DNA from: Nitrospira sp. ND1
GTDB lineage: Bacteria > Nitrospirota > Nitrospiria > Nitrospirales > Nitrospiraceae
Direction of reading: 5' to 3'
Assembly (NCBI RefSeq): GCF_900170025.1
Contig: NZ_FWEX01000006.1
Span: forward strand, 1 to 38,665
Length of the DNA stretch: 38,665 nt
The position numbers were made by a program, and so were the translations under genes. This document shows positions 26,791 to 35,093 of the stretch, piece by piece (within the stretch, counting starts at the first letter, position 1; the number at the start of each line of letters is the position of its first letter). The notes under the pieces are model-generated. The model had not been told where the DNA came from. It worked only from the letters and a program-made list of their open reading frames with translations, and did no database searches.

Positions 26791-26988
26791 ATGCCAGTGA
26801 ACATGGACCCCACCAAGCGGCGCCGACGTCAGTCCGCCGAACAGGCTGCGGCCGCGGCCGACCAGGACAGCAGCCAGATCAAGCGATTCGGAGAAGATAC
26901 CGAAGCCGATCGGGAAAAGGCCATTGCAGAAGCGGAACTGAAAAACCTCTGGGACGCGACCGAAGTCATTGATATGGATACCTGGTGA
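26791..26988 (+). CDS. Small charged hypothetical protein
   Basis: The 65-residue protein (MPVNMDPTKRRRRQSAEQAA ... ATEVIDMDTW) has a basic N-terminus and an acidic, alanine-rich helical body. No family recognised. An excellent ribosome site (AAAGGAGG, eight bases before the ATG) makes it credible as a real gene despite its size. Expression as a stand-alone gene is likely, since 70 bases separate it from the HemW-like gene. Confidence 0.7.
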   Translation: MPVNMDPTKRRRRQSAEQAAAAADQDSSQIKRFGEDTEADREKAIAEAELKNLWDATEVIDMDTW

Positions 26989-27087
26989 TTGAGCGCCGTA
27001 ACCAGCAGAGATCGATACAACCAGTCCCGCGCACCACTCGAGCACACACCGATCCGATCTCACCTTCGATCGACAGCCATACGATCC

Positions 27088-27804
27088 ATGAACGCCTTGT
27101 CCCCCCGCAACGCTCTCTTTCACCCGTTCCACCTCTGTGCCCCGCACACCCTTGAGGCTCTGCTCGCACGGTACGATGCCGTCCATTTCCGCGACTACAT
27201 GGCGCTCCGTCTCACTCCGCTGATGGGCACCACGGCCTATCAGGACCGCATGGGGGACGATCATCCGATGCTCGTCACGAGCGGCCGGCTGGTGCAAGGC
27301 TATCCGGTCAGCGGCCCGCTGGACGACACCGCCGTGACGGCCATTGATCGTGACCTGAGCGATTCCCGTTGGCGCACCCTGTTCCATGACGGGCTCAGAA
27401 ACGACCGGCGTTTTCAGCGCGGGCTCTTCGACCTGACGCATGCAATGAGGATCGGATCGTCGCTGGTGCCCGGCCCGGCCGCGTTGCTCCGACTGCTTGA
27501 GCCGAACCGTGCAGCCGCGCTCTACAACGTCGCCCTCGTGCAACGCCTCGCAAAACCGACCCTGACGCTGGACGAGGCCTATCAATTTGAATATGGTCTG
27601 GCCTTGTTGAAGACCGCCGCCGCGCAGGTCTATACCATTCGCCTGTCCCGAGCGCACAACCTGGTGCCGGTCACCGACTCCCACACCCACCATGTCCTGC
27701 TGAGCCGGACCCTGGCCCGTGAGGGGATCGACCTCGCCCACGAATCTATCGGCGCGTCCGTGGGAGCACCATTGTCGCAGCACACATCAGGGCTGCATGA
27801 ATAA
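27088..27804 (+). CDS. Hypothetical protein
   Basis: Reading from the ATG at 27088 gives 238 residues. It is cytoplasmic-looking, helix-rich, with RWRTLFHDGLRNDRRFQRGL and TDSHTHHVLLSRTLAREGID. No family recognised. The frame is open back to a TTG at 26989, directly after the previous stop, but that head (MSAVTSRDRYNQSRAPLEHT) is low in structure and neither start has a strong ribosome site, so the N-terminus is uncertain. Confidence 0.65.
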   Translation: MNALSPRNALFHPFHLCAPHTLEALLARYDAVHFRDYMALRLTPLMGTTAYQDRMGDDHPMLVTSGRLVQGYPVSGPLDDTAVTAIDRDLSDSRWRTLFHDGLRNDRRFQRGLFDLTHAMRIGSSLVPGPAALLRLLEPNRAAALYNVALVQRLAKPTLTLDEAYQFEYGLALLKTAAAQVYTIRLSRAHNLVPVTDSHTHHVLLSRTLAREGIDLAHESIGASVGAPLSQHTSGLHE

Positions 27805-27918
27805 ACCAGAGTTGGGATACTCAAGGAGCTTGATGCCACTGATCTACCGCTGTCATGAGTTCCGGTTGCATTCAGCCCTATCTCACCTGCTACACTCCGC
27901 GCCTGGCGAGACGACCGC

Positions 27919-28212
27919 ATGAGCACACTGACCCCTGCCATGACCCCTGAGGCCCTCGACACGACCGACGTGGGCACCGGCGACGACCTGGAAGCACGGG
28001 TCATCGTGTTCAACTGCGACTGCCACACCTATCAGCAGGTCATCGCGCTCTTCTGCAAATGCATTCCTGGAATGAACTCTTCCCGGGCCTTCGAATTGGC
28101 GTGGCGCATCGACCACGAGGGCCAGGCGACGGTCTATTCGGGAGAGCGAAAAGCGGCGGAGGAGATCGGGAAGAAACTGGCGGCCGGAGGGTTACGGGTC
28201 GGAGTGCAGTAG
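27919..28212 (+). CDS. Divergent ClpS-like adaptor
   Basis: The 97-residue protein aligns along its length with ClpS, the adaptor that passes N-degron substrates to ClpAP/ClpCP: VIVFNCDCHTYQQVI (family: NDD-x-HTF-x-x-V), ALFCKCIPGMNSSRAFELAW (family helix), and IDHEGQATVYSGERKAAEEI. The usual NDD is NCD, and the histidine of the V-H-x-x-G pocket position is replaced by aspartate with a histidine one residue later. Substrate choice may thus differ from classic ClpS. No clpA or clpC lies in the window. The ATG follows GCGAGACGACC. Confidence 0.8.
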   Translation: MSTLTPAMTPEALDTTDVGTGDDLEARVIVFNCDCHTYQQVIALFCKCIPGMNSSRAFELAWRIDHEGQATVYSGERKAAEEIGKKLAAGGLRVGVQ

Positions 28213-28261
28213 AGAAGGGAACGGGGCTGGTCTGCGCCGAGGATCTCGACGCAGACCGACT

Positions 28262-28609
28262 TTACTTGGCTGGTTTCTTTGCCCCTGTTGCCTTGGTGGT
28301 TTTGGGCTTGCCGGCTGCTACAGGCTGGGATGTGGAGGGCTTCGGATTGCTCTTGGCGCTGCCATGCGCACCCTTGGCCATCTTCGCCGGTTTGCTGCTC
28401 GCCTGACTGGCCTTTTGTTCCTGCGCAGCCGCCGCTTTATAGTAGGATTTATTAAGTTTGCTGAGCATGTCGCCGTTCAGAACACGCACCTGGTACAACT
28501 CGAACAGCTTGCTGATGGCCTTGGGGTCGCCCTTGCGCGCCAGTCCCAGAAGCCGCCGCCGTTGATTCATTTCTTCTTCTTCAGTATGAGACGCTGCTCG
28601 CCGCTCCAT
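28262..28609 (-). CDS. Small basic hypothetical protein with Lys/Ala-rich tail
   Basis: Reading from the ATG at 28609 (AAGGAG six bases upstream) gives 115 residues. The first half is charged and helical (NQRRRLLGLARKGDPKAISK, then LFELYQVRVLNGDMLSKLNK). The second half is a low-complexity Lys/Ala/Pro/Ser tail (KPKTTKATGAKKPAK) like those of DNA- or RNA-binding proteins. The function is unknown; nucleic-acid binding is only a compositional guess. Confidence 0.7.
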   Translation of the reverse strand: MERRAASHTEEEEMNQRRRLLGLARKGDPKAISKLFELYQVRVLNGDMLSKLNKSYYKAAAAQEQKASQASSKPAKMAKGAHGSAKSNPKPSTSQPVAAGKPKTTKATGAKKPAK

Positions 28610-28788
28610 AGCGCTCCTTTCAAAGGATGCCCGAAACTCACTGCCCAAATATGCCAAATTGCCGGATGAAATGCCCCGCAGTATAACAGATTCGGCCTAG
28701 CCAGTACTACACAAACATCGGTCATCCGGGAGAAAATATCGCGCCCTGGCCTGTTCGATCCGATCCGGTCCACCGATCAGGCCTCGGG

Positions 28789-28818
28789 TTGTAGAGGGGG
28801 GATTGAGGTCTCTATAAT
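28789..28818 (+). promoter_or_regulatory. Promoter for the DUF3386-like/DUF5069 pair
   Basis: A perfect -10 TATAAT (28813-28818) follows a weak -35 TTGTAG (28789-28794) by 18 bases. Transcription would start about 33 bases before the ATG at 28857, which has AAAGGAG eight bases upstream. Confidence 0.5.
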
Positions 28819-28856
28819 CAGCTTTTAGCCTTCACCACGACACAAAGGAGCACCTG

Positions 28857-29534
28857 ATGGAACATGCTGCAGCGATCGATACACAAACCACCGTTGCCGA
28901 CAACCCCCAAGCCCGCGCCCTGCTCCAACGGGCCTTCGAGAGCACGGCCAGATGGCAACCTGATTTTCGAGGATTTTCGGCCGACCTGACGGTGAATACC
29001 AACGGCCAGCAGGTGCGCGGAACCGTGGTGGTCAAGGGACCGCGTGAGGTTACGGTGCAGTTGCCGGACGAAACCATTCAGAAGTGGGCCCAGGAACAGA
29101 TCGGCATGATCGCCGTGCACCGCGCGCCCCGCAAGTTCGAGGAATCGGACGGCAAACACCGCCTCACCATGGAAGCCGGCGAAGACCACCCGCTCGGCCG
29201 TCGGTTAGACATCCACGGCGACGGCATGCAGTCTTTCTACCGAATCAAAGATAACCGCATCACGCAGATCAATCGGAAGATGCCCCATGTGGCGTTCACT
29301 ATCAACGTGGAAGAAAGCAGCACCACGCAGGACCAGAAACAGCTGACCACCAAGTACACGGTGTATTATTTCGCGCCGCAGGACGCCAAGCTGCGCAACG
29401 TCGAGAGCTTTACCGACACCCATATGCGGGTCGGCAACTCCGATCTGCCGTCCACACGCCGGATCATTTCGTACGAAAACGGCGCGGTCCTGGTTCGAAC
29501 CCTGACGTTCACCAACCACAAGTTGCTGGCCTGA
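28857..29534 (+). CDS. DUF3386-like protein
   Basis: The 225-residue soluble protein resembles DUF3386, a family best known from cyanobacteria: ARALLQRAFESTARWQPDFR, GFSADLTVNTNGQQVRGTVV, RLDIHGDGMQSFYRIKDNRI and DLPSTRRIISYENG. The order and length fit; family function is unknown. The stop overlaps the next start by one base. Confidence 0.6.
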   Translation: MEHAAAIDTQTTVADNPQARALLQRAFESTARWQPDFRGFSADLTVNTNGQQVRGTVVVKGPREVTVQLPDETIQKWAQEQIGMIAVHRAPRKFEESDGKHRLTMEAGEDHPLGRRLDIHGDGMQSFYRIKDNRITQINRKMPHVAFTINVEESSTTQDQKQLTTKYTVYYFAPQDAKLRNVESFTDTHMRVGNSDLPSTRRIISYENGAVLVRTLTFTNHKLLA

Positions 29535-29965
29535 TGGATTTGCGCACGACGTTCCCGCGCAGCATGCGCGTTAGATTGGAAGGATATGTGCACCTCGCGC
29601 GCATGATCGACAAGTGCCGCGCTGTGCTCGCGGGAACCGAAGGCGAGTATATCTATCCCTGCCCCATGGATGACCGGCTGATGGCATTCGCCGGTATTAC
29701 CGCGGCGCAGTTCACCGCGGCCGTGAAGCAACACCTGAGTGACGAAGGCGTCATCCAATGGTTTCGCGGGATGGCCACGCCACACCCCCAAGCCGAGCTG
29801 GAAGAGTGGAACCGGATGATGTTGAGCCGGGGGCCGACCACGCCGGAGAAGCAGGCTTCATTTAATAAGTACCGGGACGCCGTGGATCCTTCCCGCACTG
29901 ACCTCACCAGCTGGGCCGACCTCCAGGACCTCGAAGAAGGTCGGACGGTCCCACGAAGAGCCTAG
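29534..29965 (+). CDS. DUF5069 protein
   Basis: The 143-residue protein matches DUF5069: FPRSMRVRLEGYVHLARMID, KCRAVLAGTEGEYIYPCPMD, and FAGITAAQFTAAVKQHLSDE. The start overlaps the DUF3386-like stop (TGATG), so the two genes are coupled. Function of the family is unknown. A short stretch similar to AQFTAAVK reappears at 30748-30768. Confidence 0.8.
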   Translation: MDLRTTFPRSMRVRLEGYVHLARMIDKCRAVLAGTEGEYIYPCPMDDRLMAFAGITAAQFTAAVKQHLSDEGVIQWFRGMATPHPQAELEEWNRMMLSRGPTTPEKQASFNKYRDAVDPSRTDLTSWADLQDLEEGRTVPRRA

Positions 29966-30039
29966 GGGGCAATGGTTGACATCTGCTCCGCCTGCGCGTC
30001 GAGAGCAGACTCGTCCTACATTTTCATAGGAGGCACAAC

Positions 30040-30597
30040 ATGGCCCTGTTACAACAGGATCTTGTTCCTGCAAGCGGTGACTCGCTCATTACGTTCGACA
30101 CCGATACCAACCTCGAATGGTTGAGCCTCACGAAGACCGTAAATCTTTCCATTTCGGACGTGCGGAACGGCACCGGGGGCTACGCCACCACCTACGGTTT
30201 TCGTTACGCCAACGGCGCTGAGCTCCAGGCGCTGTGGAACCATGCCGGAATCACAAGGTTTGCCCCCAACCAGCCTGTACCATTGCCCGATAGCAACTCC
30301 GCGGGAATACAAAAGCTCATCGACTGGATGGGCGGCGCGACGAGTTATCCGACAACCGGCACGATCCAGACGCAAGGAATCTTCATGGTTCCACCAGCAC
30401 CCGGCCACCCGGGGGTGGGACAACTCTGGTTCTTCACCAACAACCCTGGTGGGTCGTACGCAACCACGGATATTTTTCCCAATGTACCTCAAGGAGTGAC
30501 GCCGGAAGACTACCGGAGTTCTGCGCTGGCATCGTATCTGGTACGCAATCCCGTGTCCCCTGCTCCTCCCCGTAACCTTCGGGTGGGCGAAAAGTAA
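30040..30597 (+). CDS. PEP-CTERM-type N-domain-like protein without sorting signals, copy 1
   Basis: The 185-residue protein has DTDTNLEWLSLTKTVNLSIS, GYATTYGFRYANGAELQALW and LWFFTNNPGGSYATT. This pattern (TGLEWLDL ... GFRYAT-x-x-E) is frequent in exported PEP-CTERM proteins, but here neither a signal peptide nor a C-terminal PEP-x-TM-Arg anchor is present. AGGAGG lies seven bases before the ATG. The neighbour at 31046 is a clear paralogue (MAL-x-QQ-x-LVPA start, matching throughout). A perfect hairpin follows 97 bases after the stop. Role unknown. Confidence 0.8.
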   Translation: MALLQQDLVPASGDSLITFDTDTNLEWLSLTKTVNLSISDVRNGTGGYATTYGFRYANGAELQALWNHAGITRFAPNQPVPLPDSNSAGIQKLIDWMGGATSYPTTGTIQTQGIFMVPPAPGHPGVGQLWFFTNNPGGSYATTDIFPNVPQGVTPEDYRSSALASYLVRNPVSPAPPRNLRVGEK

Positions 30598-31045
30598 GGC
30601 GTGGCCATCGACTCGTTTTTTCACGGCAACTCTGCGCATCAGGGATGAAGCCCATGACGCGGAGAAGGCCGTTTCATCGACAGCAACCTGCCAGCTCCAT
30701 GAAGCCGGACGGAATCGGCTTCATGGAGCGTGGGCTTCGAGGCAGGACAGTTCACCGCAGCAGTGAAGAGCCGGCACGACGCAGCGGGAATCCGACGCAT
30801 GGGTCGAATCGTATCCATACAGATTCCGGCTGTATCTCCCCCGATACGTGTTGTTCACGATTATTTGTACTTACGACGCGCTTTATTGCTGCCCCGTGAT
30901 CTTCCGCCAGGGCTACGTGCCTCACTCGGAATGGTCACACAATCAGGAAATGATGGCATTGAGACGTACTGGCATATGTATCGCAACCCTGACGATAGAC
31001 CTCGCGCAATCGCCCACTCCACCACCATCCGCAGGAGGTACCGAC
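30598..31045. other. Region between paralogues with hairpin and possible gene remnant
   Basis: No intact gene is supported. Contents: the 14-bp-stem hairpin at 30694-30729; a stretch at 30747-30768 that matches 29707-29728 of the DUF5069 gene at 19 of 22 bases and keeps GQFTAAVK in frame, suggesting a decayed copy; and, toward the end, the ribosome site AGGAGG for the next gene. The open frame leading into the second paralogue from 30848 is not believed, because its head is unlike either paralogue. Confidence 0.5.
30694..30729. repeat. Perfect 14-bp hairpin downstream of paralogue 1
   Basis: GCTCCATGAAGCCG (30694-30707) and CGGCTTCATGGAGC (30716-30729) are exact complements with an 8-base loop. 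A nearly identical hairpin follows the second paralogue (31652-31687). No T-run follows, so it might act as an mRNA stabiliser, a bidirectional terminator, or be a duplicated repeat. Confidence 0.8.
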
Positions 31046-31642
31046 ATGGCTCTTGTTCAACAGAATCTTGTTCCCGCAACCGGCGACCATCTGGTGACGC
31101 TCGACACCGAAACCAACCTTGAATGGTTGAGCCTGAATGCGACGGCGAATCTGTCCTACCTGGAGGTGCTGGGTGGCGCCGGAGGGTACACCACCACCTA
31201 TGGCTTTCGTTATGCCACCGGCCAGGAAATCGGACTGCTCTGGCAACATGCCGGCATCACAAAGTATGGCGTCACCCATGTGGTGCCGTTCCCTCAAAGC
31301 AATCACGTGGCGATGGAAACCCTCATCGAACTCATGGGCGGCGCAACGCTGTACCCATCGGTCACCAGCGGTTCCGTCCTGGTCCAGACACAGGGCATGA
31401 TGAAGTTTCGAGGAGCGGGCGTCCCGACTCCCATCACCCCCATGAGCGTCGGGCAACTCTGGCTTTTCAAGAACAATCCAGGCGGGTCCTATGCAGACAC
31501 CAACCCGGCTGGAAACGCCGGAAAACGAACTCCTGAAATCGCCTCCTATCTGGTGCGCGATCGAATCATGCCCGCCGGCTCCATCTCTCGTGGAAAATCC
31601 GCCAAGGCGGTGAAAGCCCGTAGCGCGAAAAAGCAGGGCTGA
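31046..31642 (+). CDS. PEP-CTERM-type N-domain-like protein without sorting signals, copy 2
   Basis: The 198-residue paralogue of the 30040 gene shares LVPATGDHLVTLDTETNLEW, GYTTTYGFRYATGQEIGLLW and LWLFKNNPGGSYADT. The C-terminus is distinct and basic (GKSAKAVKARSAKKQG). The ATG at 31046 has AGGAGG eight bases upstream and aligns with the start of copy 1. The tandem arrangement points to gene duplication. No export signal is seen. Confidence 0.8.
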   Translation: MALVQQNLVPATGDHLVTLDTETNLEWLSLNATANLSYLEVLGGAGGYTTTYGFRYATGQEIGLLWQHAGITKYGVTHVVPFPQSNHVAMETLIELMGGATLYPSVTSGSVLVQTQGMMKFRGAGVPTPITPMSVGQLWLFKNNPGGSYADTNPAGNAGKRTPEIASYLVRDRIMPAGSISRGKSAKAVKARSAKKQG

Positions 31643-31967
31643 TCTCAAGCAGCTCCATGAAGCCGAAGATCATCGGCTTCATGGAGCACAGGCTTCCATT
31701 TACTCCAGCCCTTTGGCGAACCCGTCTGCGCCCCCCACATTGATTTGTCCTCCGTAGAGGGATAGGCTACCACGTGTCCTGGTCGCGGGAGATGGTAGCT
31801 CCTCACGGGCATACTCGCTCCGCCACCGGCGACCATCACCGTATCACCGCAAGAGGGGTCGTATGGAAGACCTCAGTCCGCCAGATCACCATCATCGCCC
31901 AGACAACTAACCTGCCCCCTCGGGTACACAGTGAGGCAGTCTACTCCTGCACGCGCATGGTGATACT
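31643..31967. other. Intergenic region before the universal stress protein gene
   Basis: Apart from the hairpin at 31652-31687 no gene or strong motif is seen. A possible weak promoter is TTGATT (31741-31746), but no good -10 at standard spacing follows. Confidence 0.4.
31652..31687. repeat. Perfect 15-bp hairpin downstream of paralogue 2
   Basis: GCTCCATGAAGCCGA (31652-31666) and TCGGCTTCATGGAGC (31673-31687) pair perfectly with a 6-base loop, ten bases after the stop. Its stem is the same sequence as the hairpin at 30694, one base pair longer, so it likely arose with the gene duplication or is a functional 3' element. Confidence 0.85.
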
Positions 31968-32525
31968 ATGACGACCAAGACAACGGGTGACCAACCCCTT
32001 TTCACACCGGAACAGACGTTCAGCAGCCACACCTCTGCCAAGAACATTCTTATCGCCGTCGATGACTCGGACGAGTCCGCCCGCGCCCTGCACTATGTCG
32101 GCGCGCTGCTCCGGGACATTCAGGACGTGAATGTAACATTGTTTCATGTGCTGAACCCCATGCCTCGGGAACTGATGGAGCACGGCGGCTCGGAGAACCC
32201 TGAGACTGAACACCATCTCGGCGAACAACTCCGCAAGGACCAGGAAGAATGGATACGCACTGAAGGCGCCATTGAATATCCCATCCTGGTGACGGCGATG
32301 GAACGACTCGGGCAGACCGGATTTCCTCTCGACCATGTCACGCTTAAGTTGGGACATGAACGCGATATCGCCGACAGCATCATGGATGAAGCCAGGGCCG
32401 GAGGGTATGGCACCGTCGTGGTGACCCGATGCGGGCCGACAGGAACCAAGCGACTCTTCAGCAGCCGCATCACCGACCGCCTGGTGCGGGACCTCTCCGG
32501 AGTCGCGCTCTGGGTCCTGGGATAA
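31968..32525 (+). CDS. Universal stress protein, single UspA domain
   Basis: The 185-residue protein has the UspA start (NILIAVDDSDESARALHYVG) after a 25-residue tail, then LGHERDIADSIMDEARAGGY and a modified ATP-loop region TVVVTRCGPTGTKRLFSSRI. The usual G-x2-G-x9-G-S/T nucleotide motif is not fully kept (G-P-T-G-T), so ATP binding is uncertain. It is the first of several stress-type genes here. No strong ribosome site precedes the ATG. Confidence 0.8.
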   Translation: MTTKTTGDQPLFTPEQTFSSHTSAKNILIAVDDSDESARALHYVGALLRDIQDVNVTLFHVLNPMPRELMEHGGSENPETEHHLGEQLRKDQEEWIRTEGAIEYPILVTAMERLGQTGFPLDHVTLKLGHERDIADSIMDEARAGGYGTVVVTRCGPTGTKRLFSSRITDRLVRDLSGVALWVLG

Positions 32526-32587
32526 TCTTGTGACAGGCACAACTATCGTCCTGAAGAATGAGCGCGAGGCGCGCCTCGGAGGCTACC

Positions 32588-33334
32588 ATGAACTGCACCA
32601 GTTGTGAGACTGCGCTCCCGTTGCGGGCCCGCTTTTGTCCCGCCTGCGGGGTGCACGTGACATTGCCGGAGGATCCGGCGTTCGATGAAGCAGCCTTGCA
32701 AGCGGCCGGGTGGGGGGACGAGCTGAACCAACGAACGGCTCCGGCGCCCCTCGACCGTGAAACCCTGAAGGCTCGATTGATCGATTGTTATGTGAATTTT
32801 TCCATGGCCAGGGAACTATCCGGATGGCTGCAAGCACTCGGGCTTCCATCAACAGGAACGATGCAGGAGAAACTCACCCGTGTGCGACAACAAGCGGATT
32901 CGCTGGTACTGCCGGCCGAAAGTCTTCCTCGCCAGACCATCTGGTACCTGAACCGATATGACGAGAAGATTCTCACGGAGATTTGCGAAGAGCTTGGTAT
33001 CGACAGCAGCGGACCCAAAGAGCGGCAGATCACCAGGATCTATCATGCCGTGGGTCTGCGTGAGGGCTGGCTCCAACCGTTGTCGGAAGATGCTCGAAAT
33101 ATCATCACCGAGACGTTTCTGCCTATCCTGAGAGCGGTCGATCACAGAAATTATGCTGACCTCGACCAGTGGGGTGAACTCGGAGACCTGCTCGACAGGG
33201 AAAGTAGGACTCGGCTCGATCATCAAGGCCATGGGAGCGCCTTCATGGCCGTCCTCATTCCCAGCTTACTCCAAGAGGCGCATCGGGATCTGCTTCAACA
33301 TGAACTCGATGCCAGAGCCGGGAAACCCTTTTGA
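32588..33334 (+). CDS. Zinc-ribbon protein with SAP-like repeats
   Basis: The 248-residue protein starts with a zinc ribbon (CTSC...CPAC, residues 3-23). Two SAP-like helix pairs may follow: DCYVNFSMARELSGWLQALG with GTMQEKLTRVRQQ, and DEKILTEICEELGIDSSGPK with ERQITRIYHAVG. SAP motifs in other proteins bind DNA; here that is inference. GGAGG lies six bases before the ATG at 32588; the longer frame from 32558 is not needed. It is convergent with the CBS gene. Confidence 0.7.
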   Translation: MNCTSCETALPLRARFCPACGVHVTLPEDPAFDEAALQAAGWGDELNQRTAPAPLDRETLKARLIDCYVNFSMARELSGWLQALGLPSTGTMQEKLTRVRQQADSLVLPAESLPRQTIWYLNRYDEKILTEICEELGIDSSGPKERQITRIYHAVGLREGWLQPLSEDARNIITETFLPILRAVDHRNYADLDQWGELGDLLDRESRTRLDHQGHGSAFMAVLIPSLLQEAHRDLLQHELDARAGKPF

Positions 33335-33415
33335 CGACACAACACCGGTCCCCTCGGGTCTCTGACAGCAGAGGCCCGAAAGCCCTCCTCTCTGCCGAAC
33401 CGACCGTCGCAGTCT

Positions 33416-33838
33416 TCATGAACTGATGTATTGGTGGAGATAGGCGATGAGCGCCTCCTTTTCCTCCATCAACAGCGCAACCATATCCCGGAGCGAGACA
33501 ATCCCGATAAACTCCTCGTTGTCGAACACCAAGAGGTGGCGGCAGCGATGTTCCTTCATCAGATTCAAACAATGATTCGCAGTATCCTTCGGACTCACGG
33601 TGACCATATTTTTCGTCATCACATCCTTGATCTTTACGTTCTCCGGATCTCGCTTCCGACCGACGACGCGCATCATCAAGTCTCGTTCCGTGAAAACGCC
33701 GGCGATTTTGGAGGAACTGGTGATGAGCGCCGATCCGACGAATTCCTCGGCCATCAGCGTCGCAGCATCGAGCACGGTATGGTTCTCGTCGATCGTCACC
33801 ACCCTGTGAACAATTTTCGAGGCAATATTCCACGCCAT
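33416..33838 (-). CDS. CBS-pair domain protein
   Basis: The 140-residue protein is a stand-alone CBS pair: MAWNIASKIVHRVVTIDENH, then IAGVFTERDLMMRVVGRKRD and VKIKDVMTKNMVTVSPKDTA, ending with FIGIVSLRDMVALLMEEKE. Such proteins usually bind adenosyl ligands (AMP, ATP, SAM) and sense energy state. The ATG at 33838 is preferred because AGGAGG lies just upstream. The double-USP gene is 106 bases upstream on the same strand, a pairing frequent in stress clusters. Confidence 0.9.
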   Translation of the reverse strand: MAWNIASKIVHRVVTIDENHTVLDAATLMAEEFVGSALITSSSKIAGVFTERDLMMRVVGRKRDPENVKIKDVMTKNMVTVSPKDTANHCLNLMKEHRCRHLLVFDNEEFIGIVSLRDMVALLMEEKEALIAYLHQYISS

Positions 33839-33944
33839 CGTCGCCTCCTTTCTGTTGGATGCAGGTGGACGGAGCCTGTGCTTTATGCCAAGTACAGGGA
33901 GCACGTAACGCCGACGCCCATCGAAACCGGAATCAGCGCCCCCT

Positions 33945-34802
33945 TCATCGAAGGACCAGGATGGGACAGGTCACGTTGTGCAAGACCGCATGTGACACGC
34001 TGCCGAGCAGGAAGTGTTCGAGGCCTCTCCAACCATGCGATCCGACAATCACAAGATCGGCATGGCCTGCCGCTTGGGTAATGCAATGAGCCGGATCACC
34101 ATGCTCGACTTGCGCGGTGACAGCAGGATACATGGTTCGCAAGGCTGCAGCCGTTTCGTCCACAAGTTGCCGGGCATACTGATCCATTTCAGCTGTCCAT
34201 TTGTCGTATCGAAATTCCATCGTCGAATCGCCGATGGGAATGGTCGGCACGACGGTCGAGAGGGACAGTTCTATCGGCCGGCTGAACCGGTGAGTGCTCA
34301 ACCAGCTGCGCAGCCTGACTGAATTCTCATACCCTTCCACGGCGAGCAACACACGTCGGATGCTCCCCGGGTCCTCCCTGACCAGCAGGGCCGCGCAGGG
34401 GGCATGCAACACCACCCGATGCGAGACGCTGCCTAAGACCAGCTCCGCAAGGCGTCCACGCCCCCGTGATCCGACCGCAACCAAGTCGGCATGAGCCGAA
34501 CGAATCGCCTCCAGCACAACCGGCGCCGGGTTCCCGATCTTATAGACCCGCTGGATGGAAGGAATCGTGACCGGCACCAATGAGCCGGTTTGATCGAGCA
34601 GGCGCTCTCCTGCTGCAACCATCGCCTCTCGCATGGCGCCAGCGCTGTTGCGGCCGAGCGGTTGCGCAAAGAGCGGATTTTCGAACGGCCGGAGATCGAC
34701 CGCATGGATGAGGGTCAATGATTCATGAGTGAAGAGACGGCAGACGACTTTAACGGCGTTGAAAGACTGCTCGGACCAGTCGACGGCAACGACGGTGCGC
34801 AT
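33945..34802 (-). CDS. Tandem universal stress protein (two UspA domains)
   Basis: The 285-residue protein has two UspA domains. The first (1 to about 140) contains RTVVAVDWSEQSFNAVKVV and VGSRGRGRLAELVLGSVSHR, with a full G-x2-G-x9-G-S nucleotide motif. The second (about 150-285) contains VLLAVEGYENSVRLRSWL and VGSHGWRGLEHFLLGSVSHA, also with the motif. Family members bind ATP and act in stress tolerance. AGGAGG precedes the start. With the CBS gene downstream it forms a leftward stress pair facing the rightward USP and zinc-ribbon genes. Confidence 0.92.
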   Translation of the reverse strand: MRTVVAVDWSEQSFNAVKVVCRLFTHESLTLIHAVDLRPFENPLFAQPLGRNSAGAMREAMVAAGERLLDQTGSLVPVTIPSIQRVYKIGNPAPVVLEAIRSAHADLVAVGSRGRGRLAELVLGSVSHRVVLHAPCAALLVREDPGSIRRVLLAVEGYENSVRLRSWLSTHRFSRPIELSLSTVVPTIPIGDSTMEFRYDKWTAEMDQYARQLVDETAAALRTMYPAVTAQVEHGDPAHCITQAAGHADLVIVGSHGWRGLEHFLLGSVSHAVLHNVTCPILVLR

Positions 34803-35093
34803 CGCAGCCTCCTGAAGCGAAGGCGTGTCGGCAATCGCTCTTCTAGGAGGCAGAGAACCCTCATTCAGTAGAGCGACATCCGCAGATTGCAGGATGCGCC
34901 ATCATACTCCCTATCCGGCGATGGAGGTCAAGCGCAGCGAAAATATTCGGCTGGTAGGGATCGAGGCGGAGCTTGCCGATGGGGAGAAACCCATCGAATA
35001 TCGAAGCGTGCTTATTCTATTGCACGCCCGAGTCGTGAATGGGAACAGGAGTATGCCGCCGGGACCGGATCACCTCCCTGTTTGCAAAGACAG

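Noticed and set aside
31741..31770. Promoter TTGATT before the universal stress protein gene
   Set aside because: No -10 box at 16-18 bases spacing.
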